Below, piece by piece: positions 1 through 9,747 of a DNA stretch of 64,000 nucleotides (position 1 is the stretch's first letter; every line of letters starts with the position of its first letter). Source of the DNA: Plotosus lineatus (lineage: Eukaryota; Chordata; Actinopteri; Siluriformes; Plotosidae); assembly GCA_024760905.1 (NCBI GenBank), contig CM045729.1, positions 5,445,163 to 5,509,162 on the forward strand, given 5' to 3'. Under the pieces are notes generated by a model. The model was not told the DNA's origin, ran no database searches, and worked only from the letters and a program-made list of their open reading frames with translations. Made by a program: the position numbers and the translations under genes.

Positions 1-400
1 GATCAAACAGCTCATAAAATGTATCAATCAATGGATGTATATTAGTGATTTATTTATTTATTACCTTGTACCTTAAAAAAATAAAGAAATATAGAAATTT
101 GTCTATAAACGAATTAGCTAAAATAAATAAATACACTTATAAGTAATATATAAAATATAAATAAATCTTTTGATAAAAGTATTAATCCCAAAATATTTTA
201 CAGAATGTCTCTGGATATAATTTTTTGAAATGATTACGTTACATTCTGTTAATAAATAGGAAATAAATAAAGGTTGTTTACAATAAAAAGAAAATGAAAT
301 TCAAAAATAATAAATACCTAAAATAAATAGATGTGTTTATAATAGAAATGAGGATTTAAAATGAACACTAAAATACTGAAAGGTGTTTTTTACGTTTCAG
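1..400. other. AT-rich non-coding DNA
   Basis: This stretch is very AT-rich with many short TAAATAAA-like words and no open frame of coding character. I see no gene, repeat family or RNA in it. Confidence 0.6.
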
Positions 401-670
401 CGTCGGTGCTTTAGACGTCCTCTCTGTAATCCCGCTGCGCTCACCCGACATTACGCAACAGTCCCCTTGCGTCATGCTGACAGGTCCGTGCAGGCGTTTC
501 GCTTCATTCACTTTTTCTTTTTCAGACACTTGGTTGTGTTTGCATATTTGGTGTTGAAAGAATCCGGTAAGGTTCGCAACGCGGTTTCCTCTCATCTGCA
601 TTCTTACTCATGTTCCTCGTCATCGTCCGACGCCAGAGTGAATCTGAAACCGCCTGACTTTTCAAACGGA
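401..670 (+). other. CpG-rich patch, possible exon or promoter
   Basis: CpG dinucleotides are dense here and almost absent on both sides. A pyrimidine-rich tract ending TTTCAG at 395-400 could be a splice acceptor. Possible donors are GTCCGT at 484 and GTAAGG at 567. One frame after the acceptor reads VGALDVLSVIPLRSPD, another is open for over 100 codons. Nothing matches a family I know. It could be an upstream exon of the gene whose later exons start at 5650, a first exon with a promoter, or chance. A continuing open frame into the following T-rich DNA argues against a long exon. Confidence 0.25.
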
Positions 671-821
671 TCAAATGGATTTTCCAGTTGTGTTTTGTTT
701 TGTTTTGTTTTTGTTTTGCTTTTGTATTGTTTTTGTTTGCTCGTTTTAAGTGTTTGGACCGATCAAAATTCTTTATTGATCCTGGATAAAATTATGTTAA
801 TTTGATGAGGGTGTTCATATA

Positions 822-822
<1 letters not shown>

Positions 823-856
<34 letters not shown>

Positions 857-904
857 CACACACACACACACACACACGCACCCTGCCATACCAGTGAGAA
901 TCTG

Positions 905-948
<44 letters not shown>

Positions 949-991
949 GCACACACACACACACGCACCCTGCCATACCAGTGAGAATCTG

Positions 992-1037
<46 letters not shown>

Positions 1038-1066
1038 GCACCCTGCCATACCAGTGAGAATCTGCT

Positions 1067-1098
<32 letters not shown>

Positions 1099-1121
1099 CC
1101 TGCCATACCAGTGAGAATCTG

Positions 1122-1173
<52 letters not shown>

Positions 1174-1200
1174 GCACCCTGCCATACCAGTGAGAATCTG

Positions 1201-1240
<40 letters not shown>

Positions 1241-1267
1241 GCACCCTGCCATACCAGTGAGAATCTG

Positions 1268-1309
<42 letters not shown>

Positions 1310-1332
1310 CCTGCCATACCAGTGAGAATCTG

Positions 1333-1370
<38 letters not shown>

Positions 1371-1437
1371 GCACGCACGCACACACTCTGCCACACCACT
1401 GAGAATGAGCTTCACACACGCACACACACGCACACAC

Positions 1438-1486
<49 letters not shown>

Positions 1487-1639
1487 CATGTACGCACCCT
1501 GCCACACCAGTGAGAATGAGCTTCACACACACACACACACACACGCACGCACCCTGCCATACCAGTGAGAAAAAGCTACACACACACACACGCACGTACG
1601 CACCCTGCCACACCAGTGAGAATGAGCTACTCACCTACA

Positions 1640-1678
<39 letters not shown>
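823..1678. repeat. Compound minisatellite with (CA)n cores
   Basis: About eleven units alternate a variable (CA)n run with a conserved spacer, CACCCTGCCATACCAGTGAG followed by AATCTGCTA. Unit length varies, about 60 to 90 bp, because the CA run changes. The last units (from about 1385) diverge: CCACACCA replaces CCATACCA and AATGAGCTTC replaces AATCTGCTA. Open frames of Cys-Val or Thr-His repeats here are products of the dinucleotide and not genes. Confidence 0.9.
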
Positions 1679-1681
<3 letters not shown>

Positions 1682-1861
1682 CAACGTCCAAACAGGCTCA
1701 TTTTGCTCGCCCACCCCTCGCTTTTTGAGACAGATGTGACATCATTACGTGGGTGCTCATGGAATCACCCACACCCATACGTTTGCGCAGATAGTGTGAC
1801 TGAAAAGAAAAACCAAGAATAAAAAGAGGGTTGAACCTGATAAAACGTGCAGTCTATGCAA

Positions 1862-1898
1862 ACACACACACACGCGCACACACACACACACACACACT
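1862..1898. repeat. (CA)n microsatellite
   Basis: A CA run interrupted once by CGCG. The flanking DNA from 1680 to 2214 shows no gene. Confidence 0.85.
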
Positions 1899-2216
1899 CA
1901 CGCTCCTTTGTTACATAGGTGAGGTTTATGTCTTTTTTCACACACTGACTGGAGAAAAATTCCTGTGTGTAATGTGAGGAGTGGATTGGCCCTGGAAAGC
2001 CCATCATGGATTTTTTGTTGTTGTTGCTCTGTTCAATTAAAACCTCAGACTGGCGTGAAATGTGAAATCCAGCTCTGGTGTTGTGTTGGTGTGTTATGAC
2101 AGAAATGTAAAGTACTGTACATGATTTGTGTTTTTCCCGCCATACTGAACTACAACATGATCTGAAAATGTGTGTGTGGGTGGGGGATATATATATATAC
2201 ACATATATACATACTA

Positions 2217-3441
2217 GTCCTTCTAAAAAAATGATCATATTGTGATAAAGTTCATTATTTTCTGTAATGCACTGATAAACATTAGACTTTCATATATTTT
2301 ATATTCATTACACACAATTGAAGTAGTTCAAGCCTTTTATTGTTTTAATATTGATCATTTTGGCAAAAAAAGTAAAGAAAAACCAAAAATCCCTATCTCA
2401 AAAAATTAGCATATTTCATCCGACCAATAAAAAAATTTTGAAATTTTTTTTAATACAAAAAAAAGTCAACCTTCAAATAATTATGTTCAGTTCTGCACTC
2501 AATACTTGGTCGGGAATCCTTTTGCAGAAATGACTGCTTCAATGTGGGCGTGATAAATTGATAAAACACAGTGGACCGACACCAGCAGCTGACATGGCAC
2601 CCCAGACCATCACTGACTGTGGGTACTTGACACTGGACTTCAGGCATTTTGGCATTTCCTTGTCCCCAGTCTTCCTCCAGACTCTGGCACCTTGATTTCC
2701 CAATGACATGCAAAATTTGCTTTCATCCGAAAAAAGTACTTTGGACCACTGAGCAACAGTCCAGTGCTGCTTCTCTGTAGCCCGGGTCAGCCGCTTCTAC
2801 CGCTGTTTCTGCTTCAAAAGTGGCTTGACCTGGGGAATGTGGCACCTGTAGCCCAGTCCACTGCTTCCACAGGTCCCCCAAGGTCTGGAATCGGCCCTTC
2901 TCCACAATCTTCCTCAGGGTCCGGTCACCTCTTCTGGTTGTGCAGCGTTTTCTGCCACACTTTTTCCTTCCCACAGACGTCCCACTGAGGTGGCTTGATC
3001 GAGCACTCTGGGAACAGCCTATTCGCTCAGAGATTTCTTTCTGTGTCTTACCCTCTTGCTTGAGGGTGTCAATGATGTCCTTCTGGACAGCAGTCAGGTC
3101 GGCAGTCTTACCCATGATTGCGGTTTTGAGTAATGAACCAGGCTGGGAGTTTTTAAAAGCCTCAGGAATGTTTTGCAGGTGTTTAGAGTTAATTGGTTGA
3201 TTCAGATGATTAGGTTAATAGCTCGTTTACACTACCTGAACATCATATGCTCATTTTTTGAGATAGGAATTTTGGGTTTTCATGAGCTGTATGCCAAAAT
3301 CATCAGAATTAAAACAATAAAAGACCTGAAATATTTCAGTTGGTGTGTAATGAATCTAAAATATATGAAAGTTTAATTTTTATCAGTACATTACAGAAAA
3401 TAATGAACTTTATCACAATATGATAATTTTTTTAGAAGGAT
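2217..3441 (-). mobile_element. Tc1-like transposon, internally deleted copy
   Basis: The ends are inverted: GTCCTTCTAAAAAAATGATC at 2217 and its near-complement before 3441. TA dinucleotides flank both sides (2215-2216 and 3442-3443), the Tc1/mariner target duplication. The terminal inverted repeats run about 200 bp and carry the internal direct repeat CAAAAAATTAGCATAT, so this is the IR/DR layout. Compared with the second copy at 60004-61518, about 345 bp is missing near 2545-2570, so the element cannot make a transposase and could only move in trans. Confidence 0.93.
2499..3115 (-). pseudogene. Tc1-like transposase, deleted remnant
   Basis: The reading frame starts at 3115 with MGKTADLTAVQ and shows the paired-like helix-turn-helix (KTQKEISERIGCSQS) and the basic GRKKCGRKRC linker expected at the N-terminus of Tc1 transposases. 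It then runs on through a frameshifted catalytic region to 2723. The first catalytic Asp block (rc of TTCATCCGAAAAAAGTAC near 2720-2738) is still present at DNA level. The following part, which would hold the second Asp and most of the DDE core, is removed by the deletion that fuses sequence before ATAAAACACAG (about 2565) to the gene end. The C-terminal codons up to the stop at 2499 remain. Confidence 0.9.
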
Positions 3442-3448
3442 TATTAAT

Positions 3449-3796
3449 GGCAGTGGTGGTCTAGTGGTATAGGGCACTGGATCGCTGAGCCTAAGGTTCA
3501 GGGTTCGAGTCCCCAAAAGGTTGTCGCTGCTGTCCCCCCCAGTGCACTAACTGGGTTCTCAAAGGTGGGCCATGTCTGTCACTGTCTATGGTGAGAGGTT
3601 GATGTAAAAGAACCATTACTGACTTTCGTAAAGAGGAGCTGCAAAGCCGTCGGCGTGTTTCTGCCCTGTGATGGCCTGGTGAGCCGTCCAGCATGTCCTC
3701 TGCCCTCATCCAAAGTTGGTTGGGATGGGCGCCAGCCTCCCTGCGACCCTAATTAGGATTAAGCGGTTCAGGAAATAAGTGAATGAATGGATGATT
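3449..3796 (+). mobile_element. tRNA-derived SINE, L2-type tail
   Basis: The head carries a pol III A box (TGGTCTAGTGG) and a perfect B box (GGTTCGAGTCC). A shared body follows (GTTCTCAAAGG, GGTGAGAGGTT, AAAAGAACCATT, CTTTCGTAAAGAGG), then a tail typical of fish L2-clade LINE ends (GATGGCCTGG, GATGGGCGCCAGCCTCC, CTAATTAGGATTAAGCGG) and a GAATGAATGG simple end. It lies seven bases after the Tc1 copy. Confidence 0.85.
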
Positions 3797-4115
3797 GGAT
3801 TCAGGGCCACACAGAAACAACCATCTCCAAGCTCAGTACTCAAACCCGGGACCTTCTAACCACGAGGTGGATGTTCTGACCACTGTGCCTGAGATAGACG
3901 ATCCAAAACTTAAAGGAAAATAACCTGAAGACATGCAAGCAGAAAAAAAAATGAGGGACGGTGTAGAGTGAACTGTGATGTAAACACGGACAGTCGGATC
4001 GGAACCCTGATGTGATGCGAGGCTGTGTGTCTCACGCCGAAGGGGTAATTTAGGAATAATGGCTCGCTCGCTGAATATAATTCTACATCTTCCACTACTA
4101 CTTGTATAAGAAATA

Positions 4116-4146
<31 letters not shown>

Positions 4147-4495
4147 CTCTTGCGACCATTTTTAAAACTGCTTCATCCTACTAAGGTCATGGGGAGGTCG
4201 AAGGTCGAAGGTGGGGTACACCCTGAACAGCTCCCCAGGCCATCATAGGGCAACATGCACAACCATTCACACTTAAATCTACACACAGGGGCTGCCAGTT
4301 AGCTTCATGCGCTAGTCTTTGGACAGTGGGAGGAAACCAGAGTACCTGGAGGAAACTCATGCAGGCACTGGGAGAACATGGAAACTCCACACAGAAACGT
4401 TCTCACTGAGCCGGGGACTCGAACCCAGGCGCTTTCTTTACTTCGAAGGGGACGTGTTAACCGCTACACCACCACACCTCCACTGCACTTAATCA
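3797..4495 (-). repeat. SINE/L2-derived fragments, minus strand
   Basis: Two pieces read on the minus strand. At 3800-3895 there is a tRNA-like stretch (complement of GGGACCTTCTAACCACGAGG). At 4178-4495 a longer copy has a tRNA-like head (GGGTTCGAGTCC on the minus strand) and the GTTTCCTCCCACTGTCCAAA block found in many fish repeats, ending in an L2-like GTTCAGGGTGTACCC tail. A (CT)n run at 4110-4142 separates them. Confidence 0.7.
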
Positions 4496-4563
4496 TGTGA
4501 CCCAAAATATCAATTTAAAAATTATTTTATTGTTTTCTGGTGTTGAGGTGTTTCATGATGACA

Positions 4564-4565
<2 letters not shown>

Positions 4566-4630
<65 letters not shown>
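4566..4630. repeat. (TG)n microsatellite
   Basis: An uninterrupted TG run of about 32 units. The DNA from 4631 to 4975 is AT-rich and shows no gene. Confidence 0.95.
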
Positions 4631-4633
<3 letters not shown>

Positions 4634-4975
4634 AAACAATAAAAAAAAAAGTTTTCAAAGTTTTGATTATATAGTTATTTAATTAATTTAATTCCTTGTA
4701 GTTCAAAAAGTGAACATATAGTAATGGGTCTATATTCATTTAATTAAGTAAAAAAATGATAAGTAAACATATTTATAATATAAAAATCTATAATATTTAT
4801 AATCATTTTTTTGGTGTAATATTTATCTGAAGTTATTTTTACAGTGTGATTACCGAATACCCCGGATAGGATTTTTTTTTAAACATTTGTCCCATAATTT
4901 GTTCCCCGAAGTGACTACCGAAACCCCAGTTGGTGAAACCCTCAGTACACAGGTGTGTTTAACCACCATGAGAAA

Positions 4976-4987
4976 GTGTGTGTGTGT

Positions 4988-5043
<56 letters not shown>

Positions 5044-5234
5044 CAGCACTGATGCGTAAAAGAAAAAGCCCTGAAGGTTTTTTTTCTTCTTTTCTTGCTA
5101 GTAAAATCCAAGGCGTGTCTCAATGACGTCATTACCGCCTCGCCTCCACCCCGAGCTTGCGTCACTGTTATAGTAATGACTGACAAGGAGAGACACCCAG
5201 TCTCTTTACCCTCCCCACCCCACAATCACGCTCA

Positions 5235-5297
<63 letters not shown>
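4976..5297. repeat. (GT)n at 4976-5041 and (CA)n at 5238-5297
   Basis: Two long dinucleotide runs of opposite strand sense, about 200 bp apart, so transcripts could fold GU against AC. The piece between them has a TTTCAG after the GT run and a basic stretch (MRKRKSPEG) but no acceptable donor. Confidence 0.9.
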
Positions 5298-5649
5298 ACC
5301 CACACTGTCTGAGAGAAGATGTCTTTGTGCCTGGTAGTCATGGCAACCTGAGTGTCAACATTAGACTCACCTCTGTAGTGCTCTGGAGTGAGCGATAAAA
5401 GTTGTGGTGCAAACCTCCTCCTTGAGCAGTTTCACAGCTCTTTTAAAAGAGTTTCACGTGTGAGAATTAACTCTCATCATTTTCACTTTTACTTTCACCA
5501 AAAACTATTTATTATTCATAATATCTATAACAAAAACCATATTAATGAATTAGAACATAATAAACCTCCTTCCTCCAGCCTTCACCCGCCGCACCGTTCA
5601 AACCTCCTCAGCCGGCGTCTCAACTCTTCTTGTGTTTGTCTCCCAGCAG

Positions 5650-5769
5650 GAAGGGTTTTTTGACCTGCAGGAGGCACTACAGGCGATCCACATACGGCAG
5701 GAGAGTCTGAAAGAGCAGCTGGCTCAGGCTCGGTCCAAAGGAGAGGAAACACTCACTCGAAACATCCAG
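5650..5769 (+). CDS. Exon 1 of visible gene: coiled-coil segment
   Basis: This 120-nt exon (40 codons, phase 0 at both ends) follows a pyrimidine-rich tract ending CAGCAG and is followed by GTGTGTGG. It encodes EGFFDLQEALQAIHIRQESL and then KEQLAQARSKGEETLTRNIQ. Hydrophobic residues fall in a heptad-like pattern with many Glu, Gln and Lys, which is typical of a coiled coil. The next exon continues the same helix. Two codons-worth of acceptor (CAG at 5644-5646 or 5647-5649) could add one Gln. The first visible exon is internal: no start codon fits, so the N-terminal part lies upstream. I do not recognise the family; a nuclear dimerising regulator is my guess from the rest of the protein. Confidence 0.8.
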
Positions 5770-5860
5770 GTGTGTGGTTCTGTGTGATTTTTACCCCGAG
5801 AACTTTTTATTGAGTGTTTTTTAATGCTAGTCGTTATGTTAATGTGTTATGCATCCCAAA

Positions 5861-6160
5861 GCTGATTGGTTGTGCGGTGTATCATGATGGCGATTGGCTG
5901 TGTTATGCATTGCGATGCTGATCGGCTGTGCCATGAATCTTGATGCTGACTGGCTGTGTAATGCATTGCAGTGTTGATTGGCCCTGATATGCATTGCAGT
6001 GTTGATTGGCTGTATTACACACCGTGATGCTGATTGGCTGTTTTATCCCTTGTTACGCTGATCAGCTGTGATATGCACCACTGAGTTGATTGGCTGTGTT
6101 ATACATTGCGATTCTAATTGCTGTGTTGTGCATCACTAAGCTGATTAGCTGTGCTGTGCG
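5861..6160. repeat. 28-bp tandem repeat with inverted CCAAT boxes
   Basis: About eleven degenerate copies of a 28-bp unit resembling GCTGATTGGCTGTGTTATGC plus eight more bases fill the intron after the first visible exon. Most units contain ATTGG, the reverse of the CCAAT box, in the context CTGATTGGCTG. The array ends in SINE/L2-like sequence. Confidence 0.85.
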
Positions 6161-6164
6161 AGGC

Positions 6165-6365
6165 TTAGGCCTATCTCAGTCTACTCTGGGTGAAGGCAGG
6201 ATACACCCTGAACATCTCGCCAGTCTGTTGCAGATCAGATCAATCAATCAATCAATCAATCAGATCTGTTGCAGGGAGAACATGCAAACAGAAAACACCC
6301 TCACCAAGTCTGGGGCTCGAACCCAGGACCTCTCGCTGTGGGGTGGATGTGTTAATCACTATAAA
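6165..6365 (-). repeat. SINE/L2-like fragment with (AATC)n insert
   Basis: On the minus strand it shows a tRNA-like B box (complement of GGCTCGAACCC near 6313) and an L2-like tail at its low-coordinate end (CTCAGTCTACTCTGGGTGAA). A short (ATCA)n run lies at 6240-6262. The rest of the intron to 6805 shows no gene. Confidence 0.55.
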
Positions 6366-6803
6366 CCCAGAGCGGAAATTTATAAATGGAAAATCTGTTC
6401 AGCCAATCTGCTGTGTGAAGAATCCTAATGCGTCTGTGAATCTTCCAGAATCCTGTCTCAGGAATTCTCCATATGGTCCCGTCTCCATTTCTCGATAACG
6501 CCATCACTCCATTAGTGTTTTTGGAACGTTCCACATGTTGCATTGTTTATGATCAGTGAAATGTGTGGAGTAATGAATTAAATGTTCCGGCTGGACACAC
6601 ACACCCGCTTTCACCTTTAAACCAGGAGGTTAGTTTAGAACATGCATGAGCTGGGAGTTTAGTTACTGGATATACAGGTATGGAGAGACAGAGAGATGGG
6701 TGGATGGATGGACAGATAGATAGAGGGAAATCCCCAATGTATGTATGCAAGACAGTACCCATGCATATTATATATGCATCTTGTGTTGCATGACATTTGT
6801 CTG

Positions 6804-6805
<2 letters not shown>

Positions 6806-6857
<52 letters not shown>

Positions 6858-6867
6858 TGTCTTTCAG
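6806..6867 (+). promoter_or_regulatory. (TG)n plus splice acceptor of exon 2
   Basis: A TG run of about 25 units (6806-6856) is followed by CTGTCTTTCAG, giving a short pyrimidine tract and the AG at 6866-6867. TG repeats beside 3' splice sites are known to bind TDP-43 and CELF-type proteins and modulate exon inclusion, as in human CFTR exon 9. Confidence 0.7.
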
Positions 6868-7072
6868 ATTCAGCTGGAGCGTCTCTTGTCTAAGCAGATG
6901 GAGATATTGCACGATGCAACAACGCAGGACAGACTGCAGGCCCTGGAGTGGCGTGTACCTCCCGGAGCCTTCAAACACCACACTGACTCACATAATGCTA
7001 GTGCTAATACTAACGCGAATGCTAATGCTAATGGAGTGCATAGCAGCACCGAAAAACACAACGAGCAGCAAG
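6868..7072 (+). CDS. Exon 2: end of coiled coil and Asn/Ala linker
   Basis: This 205-nt exon enters in phase 0 and leaves in phase 1, with donor GTCAGT. It encodes IQLERLLSKQMEILHDATTQ then DRLQALEWRVPPGAFKH, which completes the coiled coil of exon 1. A low-complexity stretch follows, NASANTNANANANG, built from a decaying (AATGCT)n repeat at about 6996-7031. The end reads VHSSTEKHNEQQ. The translation is open only in this frame across the exon, and its splice sites fit the neighbouring exons. The Asn/Ala run is probably a flexible and variable linker. The intron after it is 13.75 kb. Confidence 0.8.
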
Positions 7073-7560
7073 GTCAGTCACAAAACCTGCTTCTGTTCCT
7101 TATCTCATTACAACATTTTATCAACAACAAAAAAGTCCCCCAGAATGGTTAATGGTGTTTCTTCACTGTAATGGCGAGTGTGAGGGGTAACGCTCAAATG
7201 AAGAATAAATCCCCACACTGACCCATAGGAGATGCTGTGAAAATGATTTCTGAATAAAATTTTCTCTTACTTTGTTTGAGTATATCTCGCTGTAGTATAG
7301 GATGTGGGCGGAGAGAGATGTCCTTATCATATTTGGAGTTGGGACTGGGGGCTCGGCTAATGTTGGCGATAGTTATCCTTACATGGGTCGGGTTGGGTAT
7401 CTAACCCTGCAAAACTGTAGGTCATTTGATGAGCTTGAACCCTGTAAAAGCACCCCACTTGTATTTCTACATATATAATGCTCACTTTGTAGTTTATGTG
7501 TGGTGATTAGTTAGCATGCTCTGCTTCATTGTTTACTGTATGATGCCATGCTAATGAGTG
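7073..7560 (+). other. Start of large intron, no feature
   Basis: I see no gene, repeat array or transposon boundary in this part of the intron. Confidence 0.5.
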
Positions 7561-7563
7561 TTA

Positions 7564-7870
7564 GGCAGAATGGTGGTATAGTCCTGAGCACATCTGCCTC
7601 ACAGCAAGAAGGTCCGGCTTTCATGTCCCAGCTTCTCAAGTGCTGTGTGGAGTTTCTGTGTGCATGTTATCCATGTGCTTGCTTGGGTTTATTCTGGGTA
7701 CTCTGATCCCTCCTACATTACAAAAGCATGCACATTAGGCCAATTGACTTTTCCATATTGCGCCAATTAGTTGTGAGTGTGAATGGTTATGTCTGAGTTG
7801 GTCTACATGGACTTTGCCCAGTGTTGGAAATGATAGGCACCAGATGAAGCAGTCCTGCAAATGTTAAGAT
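7564..7870 (+). repeat. SINE/L2-derived repeat
   Basis: It shows the shared blocks of the fish repeat: GCCTCACAGCAAGAAGGTCC, GTGTGGAGTTTCTGTGTGCA, GCATGCACATTAGG and AGTGTGAATGGTT. The tail is degraded (GATAGGCACCAG). Confidence 0.65.
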
Positions 7871-7881
7871 GGATTGATAGA

Positions 7882-8843
7882 CAGCGGTACCTTGTTGAAC
7901 GAGTGTCCTTTATAACGAGTTTTCCATGATATGAGTTTCGAACCCACCAAAAATCTGCTCCATCTAACGAGCAAAAATTCGCTTTACGACCTCTCCTCGA
8001 AATGGCTTTTCCGGGCCGATTAGCTTCTTATTCTTCCGTATTGTTACCTATTCTTCTTATTTTTATTCTTATTCTTACTACTTAGTCTTACTTACTTTTC
8101 TTCGTATTCCTCCGTGCTCTGAGAACACCTTGTGCAGTGCTTCTCAACTATTTTCTGTGACGCCCCCTCTAGGAAGAAGAAAAAAAAAAGCATTTCCACA
8201 CCCCCACCACTCCACCAGCGCCCCACGCGCGACAATAAATAGTGTTTACTGCACTTTATATTGTTAGCTCGGTGCTTTTTCCCTACACCATACCGCAACA
8301 ATGAGAGCGCCACTGCCAACTACTGTAGTGGATGCACAATTACACTTAATTCAAGTACAGTATGGCAAAAAAGTATGTTCCCCAGGGTCATATGCCCCCC
8401 CGGAATTACACTATTTGGGAAGCACTGGCCTTGTCAGAGGTCACCACGAGTCTTTCCTTGCTGGCATTCAAAGCATGCACACGCACAAAATTCTCCTCCA
8501 CCTCCTGCCCACATGACATCTTTGCCGCAGTCAATGATCGGAAGGGCTAGTTGACTTATTGTTTATTTTTGTTTTATTATGATTTATTATTAATTATTAT
8601 TAATGTTAATTTACAAGTATTATTATTATGAAATACTTATTGTTTTTTCATGTTTATTTTTAACATATTAAATCAAGTCAAATATATGTGTTTGTGGCAG
8701 GTTATATGAGTTTGGGAGAGGGTTGGAACAGATTACTTGGTTTTCTGTTATTTCTTATGGGGATAATTGTTTCACCTAATAAACTTTTCGACTTACGAAC
8801 CTGCCTTCAAAATGGATTCAATTCATTAGCTGGGATGTCACTG
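7882..8843 (+). mobile_element. Tigger/pogo-like non-autonomous transposon
   Basis: The ends read CAGCGGTACCTTGTTGAACG and, inverted from the right, CAGTGACATCCCAGC, followed on the right by TA. Internal AACGAG and TTACGA motifs are typical of Tigger-like ends. A hAT-type element (8135-8427) is inserted inside. A partial second copy lies on the minus strand around 36375-36489 and 38242-38929, split by a LINE. Confidence 0.7.
8135..8427 (+). mobile_element. hAT-like MITE nested in the Tigger
   Basis: Terminal inverted repeats are CAGTGCTTCTCAA and CAGTGCTTCCC. Flanking 8-mers ACCTTGTG and GCCTTGTC share six bases, as expected for an old 8-bp hAT target duplication. It matches elements at 27987-28290 and 38457-38737, for example in GGCAAAAAAGTATGTTCCCC. 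Confidence 0.8.
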
Positions 8844-8966
8844 TACTTTGTTACTAGCGTTTCGATTTTTTCACACTTTTTATGTTTACTCCACTACATT
8901 TCAAGTTGAATGGTTTTTCTTTCATTCGTTAACATGTCAATAAACTGGATTGGCTGACTCGGGCAG

Positions 8967-9290
8967 TGGTGGCCCGGTGGTAAGGTGCTGGATTAACGAA
9001 CCTGAGATTGGCGGTTTAAGTCACACTGTCAATGGTTGTCACTGCTGTGTCAGGCCGGACGTGTCTCTCACTGTCAGTGGTGTGAGGTTCATGTAAAAGA
9101 ACAGTTGCTGGCTTTCATAAAGAGGAGCTGCATAGCCATCAGCATGTTTCTGCCCTGTGATGGCCTGGCAAGCTGTCCAGGGTGTGCTCTGTTCTTACCA
9201 TGAGTCGGCTGAGATGGGCCCCAGCCTCCCCATGACCCTAATTAGGACTAAACGGTTCAGAAAATGAATGAATGACTGGATTGATTGGTT
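8967..9290 (+). mobile_element. tRNA-derived SINE, L2-type tail, diverged
   Basis: Same family as 3449-3796: head GGTGGCCCGGTGGTAAGG, body GTAAAAGAACAGTTGCTGGC, tail GATGGGCCCCAGCCTCC and CTAATTAGGACTAAACGG, ending in GAATGAATGA. The B box is decayed. Confidence 0.8.
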
Positions 9291-9747
9291 GAAATATCTT
9301 GAGTACAACCCATGACAGTAGACGGCTTCTGTTAATTGGTTGAGAAAGTTAAGTGTGTTTTCTAATCCCATCTATTACTAGCAGTACTGTAGATCTATAA
9401 ACACAGAGATGAAGATTTTTTCACAGCTTCGTTTTGAAATAGAACCTCATGAAGATGAAGTGAATGCATTTCAAATCCATTATTTGTTCATTTATTCCTG
9501 TGCTGTACTTTATGAAGTGAGGGAGTGGTTAAAGGAGCAGAGAGATATTGTTCATGTCATGTTGTATTTGACACGTACCATCTTGTTTCGGTCTCCACTC
9601 AGAGAGGTCCTGAAAACCTGATAAACTATATAATACAGGAAAATTACTCTTTAAAATATGCTTTGTAACCTCTAAAGAGAAGCGGTATTGTTCATCCACC
9701 AGTCCTGGAGAGAAAAAAAATCTACTGGTACATTAAATTCTTCTATA

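Noticed and set aside
763..1728. Long open frames of Cys-Val or Thr-His repeats
   Set aside because: They are translations of (CA)n/(TG)n runs on both strands, with no start context, splice signal or non-repeat domain.
3449..3540. tRNA gene at SINE heads (also 8967, 16571, 19242, 38938, 52316, 53805)
   Set aside because: A and B boxes are present, but acceptor and anticodon arms do not pair, and the same body and LINE tail follow in each copy, so these are SINE promoters.
5046..5075. Small exon after the (GT)n-TTTCAG at 5041-5045 (LMRKRKSPEG)
   Set aside because: Basic and nuclear-signal-like, but the only donor is GTTTTTTTTC, and the next acceptor leads straight to a stop. Not enough to call.
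9409..9621. 70-codon plus-strand frame
   Set aside because: No splice signals, no motif and ordinary AT-rich composition; length is within chance.
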